DNA of 64,000 bases, taken from the NCBI GenBank assembly GCA_003222395.1, contig QHWB01000041.1:62001-126000 (forward strand), in the 5' to 3' direction. Source of the DNA: Acidobacteriota bacterium. Its GTDB lineage: Bacteria; Acidobacteriota; Vicinamibacteria; Vicinamibacterales; CAVVIG01. This document shows, in pieces, positions 7,798 to 16,885 of the stretch; the stretch's first letter is position 1; every line of letters begins with the position of its first letter. Both the position numbers and the translations under genes were made by a program. The notes under the pieces are model-generated. The model was not told where the DNA came from. It worked only from the letters and a program-made list of their open reading frames with translations, and did not search any database.

Positions 7798-9123
7798 ATG
7801 AGACGGACGCTGTTCGCTGCCACGCTCGCGTCGATCGCTGCGTGGTCGACGCCGACAATCGGCGGCTTCTGCGGCTTCTACGTCGCCAAGGCCGATACGA
7901 AGCTGTTCAACAGGGCATCGCAGGTCGTGCTCGTCCGCGACGGCGACCGCACCGTGATGACCATGGCGAACGACTTCGAGGGTGAGCCGAAGGAATTCGC
8001 CGTCGTGATTCCCGTGCCGACGTTCCTCACACGCGAGCAGATCCACGTCGGCGAGAAGGCGCTGGTCGATCACCTCGACGCGTATTCGGCGCCGCGCCTC
8101 GTCGAGTACTTCGATCAGAACCCGTGCGAGCGCCGCGAGTACCGCCTCGCGCTGCCCATGTCGGCAGCGAGAGCGTCCGGAGCCGCGCAGGATTCGGCAA
8201 GCCTCGCCAAGGCGTTAGGCGTCACGATCGAGGCGCAGTACACCGTCGGCGAGTACGACATTCTCATCCTGTCGGCGCAGCAAAGCTCGGGGCTCGAAAC
8301 GTGGCTGCGACAGAACGGCTACCGCATCCCGCCGGGCGCGTCGGAAGTGATCGGGAGTTATCTGAAGCAGAACATGCGGTTCTTCGTGGCGAAGGTGAAC
8401 CTCGCCGAGCAGAGCCGGCTCGGGTTCTCGTATCTCCGGCCGCTGCAGGTCGCGTACGAGTCGCCGAAGTTCATGCTGCCGATCCGTCTCGGCATGGTCA
8501 ACGCGAAGGGGCCGCAGGAGCTGTTCGTCTATGCGCTCACGCGGAACGGCCGCGTCGAGACGACGAATTACCGTACCGCGAAATTGCCGGCGGATATGGA
8601 TCTCCCCGTCTACCTGAAACAGCCGAACGAGTTCGCCGCCTTCTACAAGGCGATGTTCACGCGGCAGGTCGAGAACCAGGATGGGAGCGCCGTGTTCCTC
8701 GAGTACGCGTGGGACATGAAGTGGTGCGACCCGTGCGCCGCCGATCCGCTGTCGAACGACGAGCTGCGCCGGCTCGGCGTCTTCTGGATCGACGGCCGCG
8801 ACGGCCAGCCACCGGGCGTGTTCCTGTCGCGGCTGCACGTCCGTTACGACAACGCGCACTTTCCCGAAGATCTCGTGTTCCAGGAGACGGGCGATCGCGC
8901 GAATTTCCAGGGACGCTACGTGCTCCGTCATCCGTGGACCGGCGCCGAGACCTGCGGCGCGGCCACCGAGTACCGTCAAGCGCTTCTCGACCGGCGCGGA
9001 CGCGAGGCTGAGCAGCTGGCGCGGCTCACCGGTTGGACCATCGCGGACATCCGAAAGAAGATGGGTACGGATCTTCCTGTTCGAGCCGAACCGGCGTGGT
9101 GGGAAAGACTATGGAAGAAGTGA
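7798..9123 (+). CDS. DUF2330 domain-containing secreted protein
   Basis: ATG 7798 follows an AAAGGAG site (7785-7791) and gives 441 residues with a signal peptide of about 20 residues. The mature N-terminus CGFYVAKADTKLFN and the stretch EFAVVIPVPTF are typical of DUF2330. Cysteines occur at several places (CGFY, NPCERRE, WCDPCAADP, ETCGAA), suggesting disulfides in the periplasm or on the cell surface. The function of the family is unknown. It is co-transcribed with the RnfD-like protein just upstream, so an envelope redox partnership is a reasonable but untested guess. Confidence 0.85.
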   Translation: MRRTLFAATLASIAAWSTPTIGGFCGFYVAKADTKLFNRASQVVLVRDGDRTVMTMANDFEGEPKEFAVVIPVPTFLTREQIHVGEKALVDHLDAYSAPRLVEYFDQNPCERREYRLALPMSAARASGAAQDSASLAKALGVTIEAQYTVGEYDILILSAQQSSGLETWLRQNGYRIPPGASEVIGSYLKQNMRFFVAKVNLAEQSRLGFSYLRPLQVAYESPKFMLPIRLGMVNAKGPQELFVYALTRNGRVETTNYRTAKLPADMDLPVYLKQPNEFAAFYKAMFTRQVENQDGSAVFLEYAWDMKWCDPCAADPLSNDELRRLGVFWIDGRDGQPPGVFLSRLHVRYDNAHFPEDLVFQETGDRANFQGRYVLRHPWTGAETCGAATEYRQALLDRRGREAEQLARLTGWTIADIRKKMGTDLPVRAEPAWWERLWKK

Positions 9124-9156
9124 TAAAGAAGCGGTGACGGATCTGGCCGGCTGAAC

Positions 9157-9840
9157 GTGGGCGCCCATTCCGCCGATCTCGAGCTCGCACGGTTGTGTGC
9201 CGAAGGCGACGAGCACGCGTGGGAGAGATTCGTCCGCGAGTACCGGCCGCTCCTGTATCGCGCCGCCGACGCGCTCGATCGCACACAGGGCGCGCGCGAG
9301 ATCGCCGATTCGCTGTACGCGGAGTTGTACGGCATCAGGACCACCGCGGGTGAGCGGCAGTCGCTCTTTCGCTACTACCAGGGGCGCAGCAGCCTGGCCA
9401 CGTGGCTGCGCGCCGTTCTCGCTCAGCGTTACGTCGATCGCGTCCGCGTCCAGCGCCGAGTGGAACCGCTGTCCGACCAGGAAGAGGCGCCGGCCCGCCC
9501 CGGTAGTCATGACGAGCCGGATCCGGATCGCGCGCGCTACGTCGCGCTCGTGCGGCAGGCGCTCGGGCGCGCGGTCGCGGCGATGACGCCGCGCGATCGA
9601 CTCCGTCTCGGCTGCTACTACGTGCAGGAACTGACGCTCGCCGAAACCGGACGCGTCATGAAGGAGAGCGAAGCGACCTCGTCGCGCCGGCTGGCGCGTT
9701 CGCGCCTCGCGATCCGACGCGACGTCGAACGGCAGCTGCGCGTCGAAGCGCGGTTGAGCGATGAACAGATCGCGGCGTGTTTCGCGTCGGTGGCCGACGA
9801 TCCCGGTTCGCTCGATCTGAAGCAGGTCATCTATGAGTGA
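9157..9840 (+). CDS. RNA polymerase sigma-70 family factor (ECF-like)
   Basis: A 227-residue protein with region 2-like sequence early (ERFVREYRPLLYRAADAL, then a WLRAVLAQRYVDRVR segment) and a region 4-like helix-turn-helix near residues 140-185 (MTPRDRLRLGCYYVQELTLA, then R-x-x-SEATSSRRL). The GTG start has no obvious ribosome binding site. The stop overlaps the start of the anti-sigma gene by 8 bases, the usual layout for an ECF sigma factor and its regulator. The promoters it controls cannot be told from the sequence. Confidence 0.8.
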   Translation: MGAHSADLELARLCAEGDEHAWERFVREYRPLLYRAADALDRTQGAREIADSLYAELYGIRTTAGERQSLFRYYQGRSSLATWLRAVLAQRYVDRVRVQRRVEPLSDQEEAPARPGSHDEPDPDRARYVALVRQALGRAVAAMTPRDRLRLGCYYVQELTLAETGRVMKESEATSSRRLARSRLAIRRDVERQLRVEARLSDEQIAACFASVADDPGSLDLKQVIYE

Positions 9841-10936
9841 CGTGCCCACGCGATTGCTGCGAGAGACGCTGCGCGGCCGGATGACGCCGGCCTCGTCCTC
9901 CGGCTGCATCGACACCGAAACGCTGGCGGCGTGGTCCGACGGCGCGCTGAGCGCGCGCGAGCGCGCGGCGGCGGAATCGCACGCGTCGATCTGCCTGCGG
10001 TGTCAGGCGCTGCTGGCCGCGATGGCCCAGTTGGAAACGTCGGAAACGTCGTCGCCGCCGACGCCGGCGCGCGGTTGGTGGCGCGGGTCGACGATCGGCT
10101 GGCTCGTGCCGGTCGCCGTCGCCGCAGCCGCCGTTCTGTTGTGGATCAACGTTCCAGGCGGGCGGCTCGCGCGATCCGCTGCGCCGCCGCGCGCACCTTC
10201 AAGCGTGCGCGCGCCTTCTACGCGCCCCGCCGAGCGTCCTGCCGAGTCGAAGGATGAAGCCCTCGAGCCGCAGCGTCTGGCGCGGGCCGACGAGCAGCGC
10301 GCACGTCCCGCAAGGGGCGCGGCACAGTCCGTTGTTCCGCGACCGGAGCAGGCCAACACCGTGCCCGGCGGCGCGCGCAGCGCAGCGGTCGCTCCGCCAC
10401 CGGCCACACCGGCGTCACCTGTCGCCGATCCGTCTTCGCGGATCACCGCAGCAGAAGCGCAGCCGACTGCGGCCGCCGAAGTGCCGCAGGCTGCGGGGCC
10501 GAAGCCGCTGTCGCGCCCGCGCGCGATGGCCGATCAAGCGATGTTCGGCGCGCGCGCTCAGGTGATGGCAAAAGGGATCGCAGTGCCGACGATCATCTTC
10601 TCGCCGGATGCAAACGTCCGTTGGCGGATCGTGACAGCCGGCAGCGTCGAGCGCTCGATCGATGGCGGAGTGACCTGGGAGACTCAATCGACCGGTGTTC
10701 CGGCGACGCTGACGGCGGGCGTCGCGCCGTCGGCGACGATCTGCTGGCTCGTCGGGCCGGGCGGCCTCGTCGTGTTGTCGATCGACGGCAAAACGTGGCA
10801 GCGCATCTCGTTTCCCGAAACGATCGATCTCGCATCGATCGTCGCGTCCGACGCTGCGAACGCAACCGTCACCGCAGCCGACGGGCGGACTTTCACGACC
10901 GTTGACGGCGGGAAGACGTGGCGGGCCAATCCCTAG
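9833..10936 (+). CDS. Anti-sigma factor with zinc finger and YCF48-like periplasmic domain
   Basis: 367 residues. The cytosolic N-terminus has an H-x3-C-x2-C zinc-binding anti-sigma motif (HASICLRCQ, near residues 50-58). One membrane helix follows (GWLVPVAVAAAAVLLWI, near 90-106). A long Ala/Pro-rich linker leads to a C-terminal beta domain with SIDGGVTWE and TVDGGKTW repeats, which resemble YCF48/BNR-type propeller blades. The arrangement suggests that a periplasmic signal sensed by the blades releases the sigma factor encoded just upstream. The zinc-finger assignment is strong. The sensor role is inferred. Confidence 0.8.
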   Translation: MSDVPTRLLRETLRGRMTPASSSGCIDTETLAAWSDGALSARERAAAESHASICLRCQALLAAMAQLETSETSSPPTPARGWWRGSTIGWLVPVAVAAAAVLLWINVPGGRLARSAAPPRAPSSVRAPSTRPAERPAESKDEALEPQRLARADEQRARPARGAAQSVVPRPEQANTVPGGARSAAVAPPPATPASPVADPSSRITAAEAQPTAAAEVPQAAGPKPLSRPRAMADQAMFGARAQVMAKGIAVPTIIFSPDANVRWRIVTAGSVERSIDGGVTWETQSTGVPATLTAGVAPSATICWLVGPGGLVVLSIDGKTWQRISFPETIDLASIVASDAANATVTAADGRTFTTVDGGKTWRANP

Positions 10937-11048
10937 TGGCACGTCCTGGTGGAGTCAAGACAAGCGCCGCGCCACGAAAACCACGAAAACACGACGATCC
11001 CGCAGTCGTACTAATCCGGCGTAGACAACGCCCGAGTCGCTACACGGA

Positions 11049-14000
11049 TCAGAAATCGATCTGCGCTCCAACCTTCACGAGCCGTCCCTGGAGAATCTGC
11101 GTCGGCGACAGCCAGCTCGTGCCGTACGTCGTATTCAGCGAGAGGATCGCGCTCGAGTTCACGACGTTGAAGATGTCGACCGACGCCAGCACGCGGCCGC
11201 GCGCGGTGTGGAACAGCTTCCCGAACCGCACGTCCATCTGCGTCACCCGATCGCCGTACATCGTGGCCGGCGCGATCAGCTGCGTCGCCGCCGTGCCGAC
11301 GCCCAGCGGCCGGTTCAGGTTCTGCACCTGCGCGCTCGTCACCGTGTAGCGTGCGAGGATCTGCGGGCCGGGGCGGTTCTGCAGCGTCGCGCTGGCCGTC
11401 AGCCCCCACCATGGCAGCGGATAACTCGCCAGACCCTTGACGTCGGCCTGGAACGGCGGTTCGACGCGGCAGTAGAGCGTGCTCGGCGTCGCGGCGGCAC
11501 CGGCGGTCGCCGTACTGGTGAAAGGCAGCAGCGTTCCGGCCGTCGACGCGAGGACGCCGGCCACAGGCGCGTAGCTGACGCTCGCCGCTCCCGCGACGGC
11601 GCAGATGTCGGTTATCTCGTGGCCGATGCTCGTGCCGCCCGACACGAAGCCGCCGCGCGGCAGCCGCGCGTTCGCGTTGAAGTCGTAGCCGGTGTAGACG
11701 TCGCTCACGTCGCCGAAGTTGCTCGCGCGCTGCACCAGATAGAACGGCGAGGTGGTGAACGTCGACGGATTCTGATCCATGAAGCCGCAGATCTGGTTGC
11801 CGCCGCCGTTCGGCAGACGCGGATCGGCCGGCGCCATGACACAGAACGAGCTGTAGCTCGTCGCCGGCGGCTGCGCCGTGTTCTGGCTCGCGAAGAAGTT
11901 GCCGAACGCGTGGCGCGTGAACTGGAAATCGACGGCGAGGCGCGGCAGCAGCTGATGCTGCATGCCCGCCGACACCTCGTGATCGTTCGGACGCACGCCC
12001 CAGCCGTTCGTGATCGACGCGTCGTACTTCGCCGCAATGTTCAGCGAGCCGAGCGGGGCATTCAGTTGTCCGCACTCGCCGTTCAGCGACGGATCGGTGA
12101 GCACGCAGTCGGCCACGAAATTGCCGTTGCGATCGGTCCACTGCCGCGAGGCGGAGTTGATGGACGTGTTGACGCGATTGTTCAGCGTCGCCATGTTCGT
12201 CGACTCGCTCGCGATGTACTTCGCGTAGTTGGCGCGCACGACCGTGCGGCCGTCGCCGAACACGTCGTAGGTCGCGCCGGCGCGCGGCGACAGATCCTTC
12301 CAGTTCGGCACGCCGTCGATCTCGTCGTAGTGGCGCGCGGCCACGAACGGGATCGCGGGCAGGTCCTGAACCGGCACGTACGCGTTGTGATAGTCGAAGC
12401 GGAGGCCGATGTTCAGCGTCAGACGGGTGATCGTCCACCGATCCTGCGCGTACACGCCGAGCGCCGATCTCAGGTGCTCGGTATCGATCAGCGGCCGCGC
12501 GTACTCGGTGATCGTCGTCGGAATGCCGCGCAGGAACGTCCACGCCTGTGCCTGGTTCGTGTCGTACCGGTAGTTGCGCGTGCCCCACATGTCCTGCATG
12601 CCGAACTTGAACGCGTGGCTGCCGGTCACGTAGTTCGCCGCGAATCGCATGTTGTATTGGTGATTGCCGGCGGTGGTGAACACGTTGCCGGCGCCGTAGG
12701 TGATGCCGAGCCCCGACTCGGTCTTGGAGATGACGGCGTCGGCTCCGTAGCCGTTGATGTTGTACGGCTCGGGACCGAAAATCCACGTCTCGTTGTAGAA
12801 GGTGAAGCCGCCTTCGAACAGCAGCTTGTTCGTGTGCGGGTTGGTCCACGTCGCCTGCAGCAGGTACTCCGGTTTGTGCGTGAAGTACACACCCGCTTCG
12901 GGCGAGGTCGTCGCGCTGCACTGGTTGCAGTCGACGAGCCGCTGGTTGACGTGGCTGAAGAACGTCACCTTGTTCCGCTCCGTCGCCTGCCACGTGAGAT
13001 TCAGCGTCTCGCCGCGCGACCACGTGTCGCCGCTGACCGTCTGGTGGCTCAGATCCTGCGAATTGGGCACGAGCGTGGTCGGATGGAACGCGTCGCCGTA
13101 CGAACAGCCGGCGGCCGACGCGCAGTACTGCGGGGCGCCCGGCCGCACGTTCGTGAACATGCCGGCGACGTAGTTCTGCGCGCCGTTGTAGCGGAATCCG
13201 CCGAGGAACCAGAGCTTGTCGCGGACGATCGGGCCGCCGACCACCGGGTTGAAATCCCACAGCTTCTTCACGCTGTTCACAGCCTTCAGTCCGCGGTCGA
13301 TCAGATCCTGGGACAGATTGCCGCTCTGCAGGTTCGAGTCGGTGAAGTTGCCGAAGAGGTAGCCGCGATACGCGTTGCCACCTTCTTTCGGGATGACGTT
13401 GGTGAGGACGCCGCTCGATCGCGCTTCGGCCGACAACCCGCTCGTCGTCACCGTCATCTCCTGCACCGTGCCGGTGTTGACGACGAGCGTCGTGTTGTAG
13501 CCGCCGCCGGTGTTGTTCATGTTGTTGTAGGGCATGCCGTTCATGACGAGCGGCATCTGATCGGAGCGGCTGCCGTGGACGGCAAGCGTCTGGTAGCGAT
13601 CGCCGCCGGTGCCGCCGACGTCCTGCGATCCGAGCGCGATCGTGACGCCCGGCACGAGCACGCTGAGATTCTGAAAGCTGCGACCCGTCGGCAGCGCGTC
13701 GATGACGTCGTGCGTGAGCGACTTTCGCTGCGTGACGCTTTGCGTGTCGATGAGCGGGCTCTCGCCGGTGACGGTGACCGTCTCCTCGACGGCGCCGACG
13801 CGCAGCTCCACGTTGACGGCCGCCGTGAAATCGTTGGTGAGCTCGATCCCGTCACGCTTCACCGTGTTGAATCCCGGCAGCGTGAACGTCACCGTGTATG
13901 TGCCCGGACGCAGGTCGATGATCTTGTACTGTCCGTCGCCGTCGGTGACCGCGACGCGCGTCTTCTCGATGAGCGCGGGGCTCGACGCTTCGACCGTCAC

Positions 14001-14132
14001 GCCCGGCATCACGCCGCCGGTCGTGTCGCGCACGACTCCGGCAATCGCGCTCGTCTGCGCGAACGCCGCCGTCGCCGGCAGCAGCAGCGCGCAGGCGGCG
14101 AAAACCGACGCGAAACCACGTCCTCGTGCCAT
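11049..14132 (-). CDS. TonB-dependent receptor (Oar/carboxypeptidase-regulatory type)
   Basis: 1027 residues with a signal peptide, then a carboxypeptidase-regulatory-like domain (IAGVVRDTTGGVMPGVTVEA, PGTYTVTFTLPGF). A plug region follows (VTVTGESPLIDT, a typical energised-receptor box, and later NVIPKEGGN). The rest is a long aromatic-rich beta barrel ending in VKVGAQIDF, with the terminal Phe needed for outer-membrane insertion. These receptors import large substrates with TonB energy. No SusD partner is adjacent, so this is the Acidobacteria-style lone receptor. It is divergent from the HD-GYP regulator across a 169-base gap that should hold both promoters. Confidence 0.9.
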   Translation of the reverse strand: MARGRGFASVFAACALLLPATAAFAQTSAIAGVVRDTTGGVMPGVTVEASSPALIEKTRVAVTDGDGQYKIIDLRPGTYTVTFTLPGFNTVKRDGIELTNDFTAAVNVELRVGAVEETVTVTGESPLIDTQSVTQRKSLTHDVIDALPTGRSFQNLSVLVPGVTIALGSQDVGGTGGDRYQTLAVHGSRSDQMPLVMNGMPYNNMNNTGGGYNTTLVVNTGTVQEMTVTTSGLSAEARSSGVLTNVIPKEGGNAYRGYLFGNFTDSNLQSGNLSQDLIDRGLKAVNSVKKLWDFNPVVGGPIVRDKLWFLGGFRYNGAQNYVAGMFTNVRPGAPQYCASAAGCSYGDAFHPTTLVPNSQDLSHQTVSGDTWSRGETLNLTWQATERNKVTFFSHVNQRLVDCNQCSATTSPEAGVYFTHKPEYLLQATWTNPHTNKLLFEGGFTFYNETWIFGPEPYNINGYGADAVISKTESGLGITYGAGNVFTTAGNHQYNMRFAANYVTGSHAFKFGMQDMWGTRNYRYDTNQAQAWTFLRGIPTTITEYARPLIDTEHLRSALGVYAQDRWTITRLTLNIGLRFDYHNAYVPVQDLPAIPFVAARHYDEIDGVPNWKDLSPRAGATYDVFGDGRTVVRANYAKYIASESTNMATLNNRVNTSINSASRQWTDRNGNFVADCVLTDPSLNGECGQLNAPLGSLNIAAKYDASITNGWGVRPNDHEVSAGMQHQLLPRLAVDFQFTRHAFGNFFASQNTAQPPATSYSSFCVMAPADPRLPNGGGNQICGFMDQNPSTFTTSPFYLVQRASNFGDVSDVYTGYDFNANARLPRGGFVSGGTSIGHEITDICAVAGAASVSYAPVAGVLASTAGTLLPFTSTATAGAAATPSTLYCRVEPPFQADVKGLASYPLPWWGLTASATLQNRPGPQILARYTVTSAQVQNLNRPLGVGTAATQLIAPATMYGDRVTQMDVRFGKLFHTARGRVLASVDIFNVVNSSAILSLNTTYGTSWLSPTQILQGRLVKVGAQIDF

Positions 14133-14301
14133 GTATCCTCCCGCGGCGCGAGTATACGGATTTTTCAGCGGCGATGCCGCGTTTGTCAGGCCGGTGCCAA
14201 TTCTGATCCCCGCGTCCGACGAGACAGCCGCCGAACCGCTTCATGGGGCGTCATTTACCCGTTCATCGCTGACGGTCTCCGGCTTGCAGTTTCGCGTCCG
14301 C

Positions 14302-15333
14302 ATGGGGACCAGCGGACGCGTCCTCGTGGTCGATGACTACGAGCCGAACCTGTCGGCGATGCGGCGGCTGCTCGAGCGCGCAGGCTACTCCGTCATCACC
14401 GCGATGAACGGACACGAGGCGCTCGAAACGATCAACCGCGAGCGTCCGGATCTCGTGCTGCTCGACGTCGTGATGCCGGAGATCTCCGGCGTCGACGTCT
14501 GCGCGGCGGTGAAAGGGACGGCCGACACGTGCCTCACGCCCGTCGTGCTCGTGAGCGGCGTGCAGGAGCGCGCGACGCGCATCGACGCCATCGGCGCCGG
14601 CGCCGACGATTTCCTCAACAAGCCGATCGACACCGAGGAGCTGTACGCGCGCGTGCGCTCGCTGATTCGCATCAAGCGCCTGACCGACGACCTCGAGTCG
14701 GCCGAATCGCTGTTCCTCACGCTCGGACGCATCATCGAGGCGCGCGATGCCAACACGGAAGGGCACTGCGAGCGGCTGGCGGCCTACGCGACGTCGCTCG
14801 GCGCGAAGCTGAACCTCGATCGCGGCGATCTCGATGCGCTGTACCGCGGCGCGTTCCTGCACGACATCGGCAAGATCGGCATCGCCGATCGCGTGCTGCT
14901 CAAGAAAGGGAAGCTGACGACTGCCGAACGCGCGCTGATGCAGCGGCATCCGGCCGTCGGCGACGATCTGTGCAGCACCGTCCGCTCGCTCGACGTCGTC
15001 CGGCCGATCGTCCGCCATCATCACGAGCGCATCGACGGCCGCGGCTATCCCGATCATCTCAGGGGTGGACAGATTCCGTTGCTCGCGCAGATCGTGAGCG
15101 TCGTCGACGTCTTCGACGCGCTGACGACGGATCGTCCGTATCGCAAAGCGCTGTCGACCGACGTCGCCTATCAGATGATGCGCGACGACGCCGCCAGCGG
15201 CTGGTGCGCGACGGCGCTGGTGGACGCATTCATCGATCTGCACCAGGCGGACAAGAACGTCGGCACCAAACCCGACCGGATGTACTCGAACAGCACCGTA
15301 TCGGGTAACAGCAACAGCGGCGTCCGCCTCTAG
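14302..15333 (+). CDS. Response regulator with HD-GYP domain (c-di-GMP phosphodiesterase)
   Basis: I start at ATG 14302, just before the receiver domain; earlier in-frame sequence is antisense to the receptor gene. 343 residues. The receiver domain has DD at 11-12, phospho-acceptor Asp55 (LLDVVMP) and Lys107 (LNKP). The HD-GYP domain has FLHDIGKIGIAD (HD at 187-188), HHHERIDGRGYP (GYP at 248-250) and DVFDALTTDRPY. All expected metal ligands appear present, so it is probably an active phosphodiesterase lowering c-di-GMP. No cognate histidine kinase is nearby. Confidence 0.9.
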   Translation: MGTSGRVLVVDDYEPNLSAMRRLLERAGYSVITAMNGHEALETINRERPDLVLLDVVMPEISGVDVCAAVKGTADTCLTPVVLVSGVQERATRIDAIGAGADDFLNKPIDTEELYARVRSLIRIKRLTDDLESAESLFLTLGRIIEARDANTEGHCERLAAYATSLGAKLNLDRGDLDALYRGAFLHDIGKIGIADRVLLKKGKLTTAERALMQRHPAVGDDLCSTVRSLDVVRPIVRHHHERIDGRGYPDHLRGGQIPLLAQIVSVVDVFDALTTDRPYRKALSTDVAYQMMRDDAASGWCATALVDAFIDLHQADKNVGTKPDRMYSNSTVSGNSNSGVRL

Positions 15334-15399
15334 CGCGCCTCTAGCGCAGGCCTTCAGGCCCGCCTCGTGATAACGTAGCTTCCAATTCGGAGGTTACGC

Positions 15400-16398
15400 A
15401 TGAATCGGTCGATCGTTTCCACACTCATCGGTTTCTGTCTGCTCGCCGCTGCAGCGCTGGCACAGACACCCGCACCATCAAACCTGCCGTACACGGCTGT
15501 TCACGATCCGCAGTTCATCAGCGCGGCGGAAGCGACCTTCATGCACGACGACGATCGCGTGATTGGTCTGATGGTCGGGAAAACGGCGAAGGCGTATCCG
15601 GCAGGCATTCTCTCGCAGCACGGGCTCGTCGAAGATCAATCGCCCAAAGGACCGATTGCGATCACCTGGTGATCGTATTGCAACACGGCCCTCGTGTTCA
15701 GGGCCGAGGCCAGGGGCAAGGCGCTGATACTCGACAACGCCGGCGTCGTCGGGGGCAATGAAGTATTCAAGGACCGCGAGACGGGCAGCCGATGGCAGCA
15801 ATCGAGCCTCGAAGCGATCTCCGGTCCGATGCAGGGCGAGCATCTGAAGCTGTATCCGTTTCTCCTCACCAGCTGGCAGGAATGGCGCCGGCTGCATCCG
15901 GACACGCGCGTGTTGAAGCCGCTGGCCGGATACGCCGATCGCATCGCGGAGAAGAACGCGATGATCCGGCAGGGTCTGTCGGGCGAAGGCGCCGCGCCGT
16001 CGGACGTGACGTATCGTGACGATCGTCTCAAGCCGAAAACGATGATCCTCGGCGTCGACGTCGACGGCGCGAGCAAGGCGTTTCCGCTCGAGGCGCTGCG
16101 GCGAGAGCGCGTCGTCAACGACAGGCTCGGCGGCAAGCCGATCCTCATCGCTCATCAGCCCGCATCCGACACGACGACGGCGTTCGTGGCGCGGGCGGGC
16201 GGCAGGACGCTGACCTTTGCGGCAGCGAACGAAGGCGCGACCGAGCTGACGGATCGAGAAACGAAGTCGCGCTGGACCGCCTACGGAGAGTGCATCTCCG
16301 GACCGCTGAAGGGATCGGCGCTCGAAGCGATCATCCTCGAACCAGAGTACTGGTTCGCATGGTCGGAGTTTCACCGGGACACGGAAATCTATCCCTGA
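15400..16398 (+). CDS. DUF3179 protein, probable selenoprotein (Sec encoded by TGA 15670-15672)
   Basis: ATG 15400 follows GGAGG at 15390-15394 and starts a signal peptide (LLAAAALAQ). Codon 91 is TGA, and the frame stays open for 241 more codons. The local reading is ITW-U-SYCNTALVF. DUF3179 proteins normally have a C-x-x-C motif here (TWC-x-x-CNTA), so the TGA stands exactly where the first Cys is expected, giving U-x-x-C. A SECIS-like hairpin begins 13 bases after the TGA. The protein holds two DUF3179 halves (about 35-165 and 205-332); the second lacks the motif (HQPASD). A redox role in the periplasm is inferred. I recall that this family is sometimes annotated as a (seleno)protein, but could not check. 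A TGC-to-TGA null mutation is the alternative. The end overlaps the convergent cupin gene by 10 bases. Confidence 0.75.
15673..15706 (+). promoter_or_regulatory. Candidate bacterial SECIS element
   Basis: Immediately after the TGA at 15670-15672 there is a 13-base spacer, then CGGCCCT (15686-15692), loop CGTGTTC (15693-15699) and AGGGCCG (15700-15706). The stem is a perfect 7 base pairs. The loop begins 20 bases after the TGA and has G at its second position. Both features fit the published bacterial SECIS consensus as I know it. The hairpin lies within the coding sequence, as bacterial SECIS elements do. Confidence 0.65.
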
Positions 16399-16835
16399 AC
16401 CGGCGTCGTCAGCGTCGCGCCTTTCTTCGCGAAGATCATCGCGAGCAGCTTTGCGGGCTGCGTCTGGCTCGCGTTCTTCGAGACCTCGTGCGTCGCGCCC
16501 GGCTGCTCGTAGAACATCTGGCCGACGTTGTAGACCTTGTCCTCGCCCTGCCCCGTGATTTTCGCGACGACCGATCCCTCCAGCACGTAGGCGAGGACGA
16601 AGCCCGCGTGCTTATGCGGCGCGCCGACGCGCCCGGGCGGGTAGTCGACGTGGCTGACCGTCACCTCCCAGTCGTCCATCGTCAGATTCGGCAGATCGTG
16701 CTTGAACACCGGCGGGCGCGGAGCCTGCGGTGTCGACGGAGGTGTTTGACTCTGCGCATCGGCGCGCGCGGCCGACGCGAGCAGTTCTGCGAAGACGGCG
16801 AGCGAGCAAACGGCATCTCGGCGATTCATCATCAT
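16389..16835 (-). CDS. Secreted cupin-domain protein
   Basis: 148 residues with a Tat-like or Sec signal (RRDAVCSLAVFAELLASAARA) and a single cupin barrel. PHKHAGF and the later GATHEVSKN supply the usual histidine ligands of cupin motifs 1 and 2. The VLEGSVVAKI strand pattern is typical. The substrate is unknown. It is convergent with the DUF3179 gene and overlaps its last 10 bases. Confidence 0.8.
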   Translation of the reverse strand: MMMNRRDAVCSLAVFAELLASAARADAQSQTPPSTPQAPRPPVFKHDLPNLTMDDWEVTVSHVDYPPGRVGAPHKHAGFVLAYVLEGSVVAKITGQGEDKVYNVGQMFYEQPGATHEVSKNASQTQPAKLLAMIFAKKGATLTTPVQG

Positions 16836-16885
16836 AGAGGCCGATTATAGCGTTGCAGGAATCCAGCCCCCCAGCCCCCAGCCTG

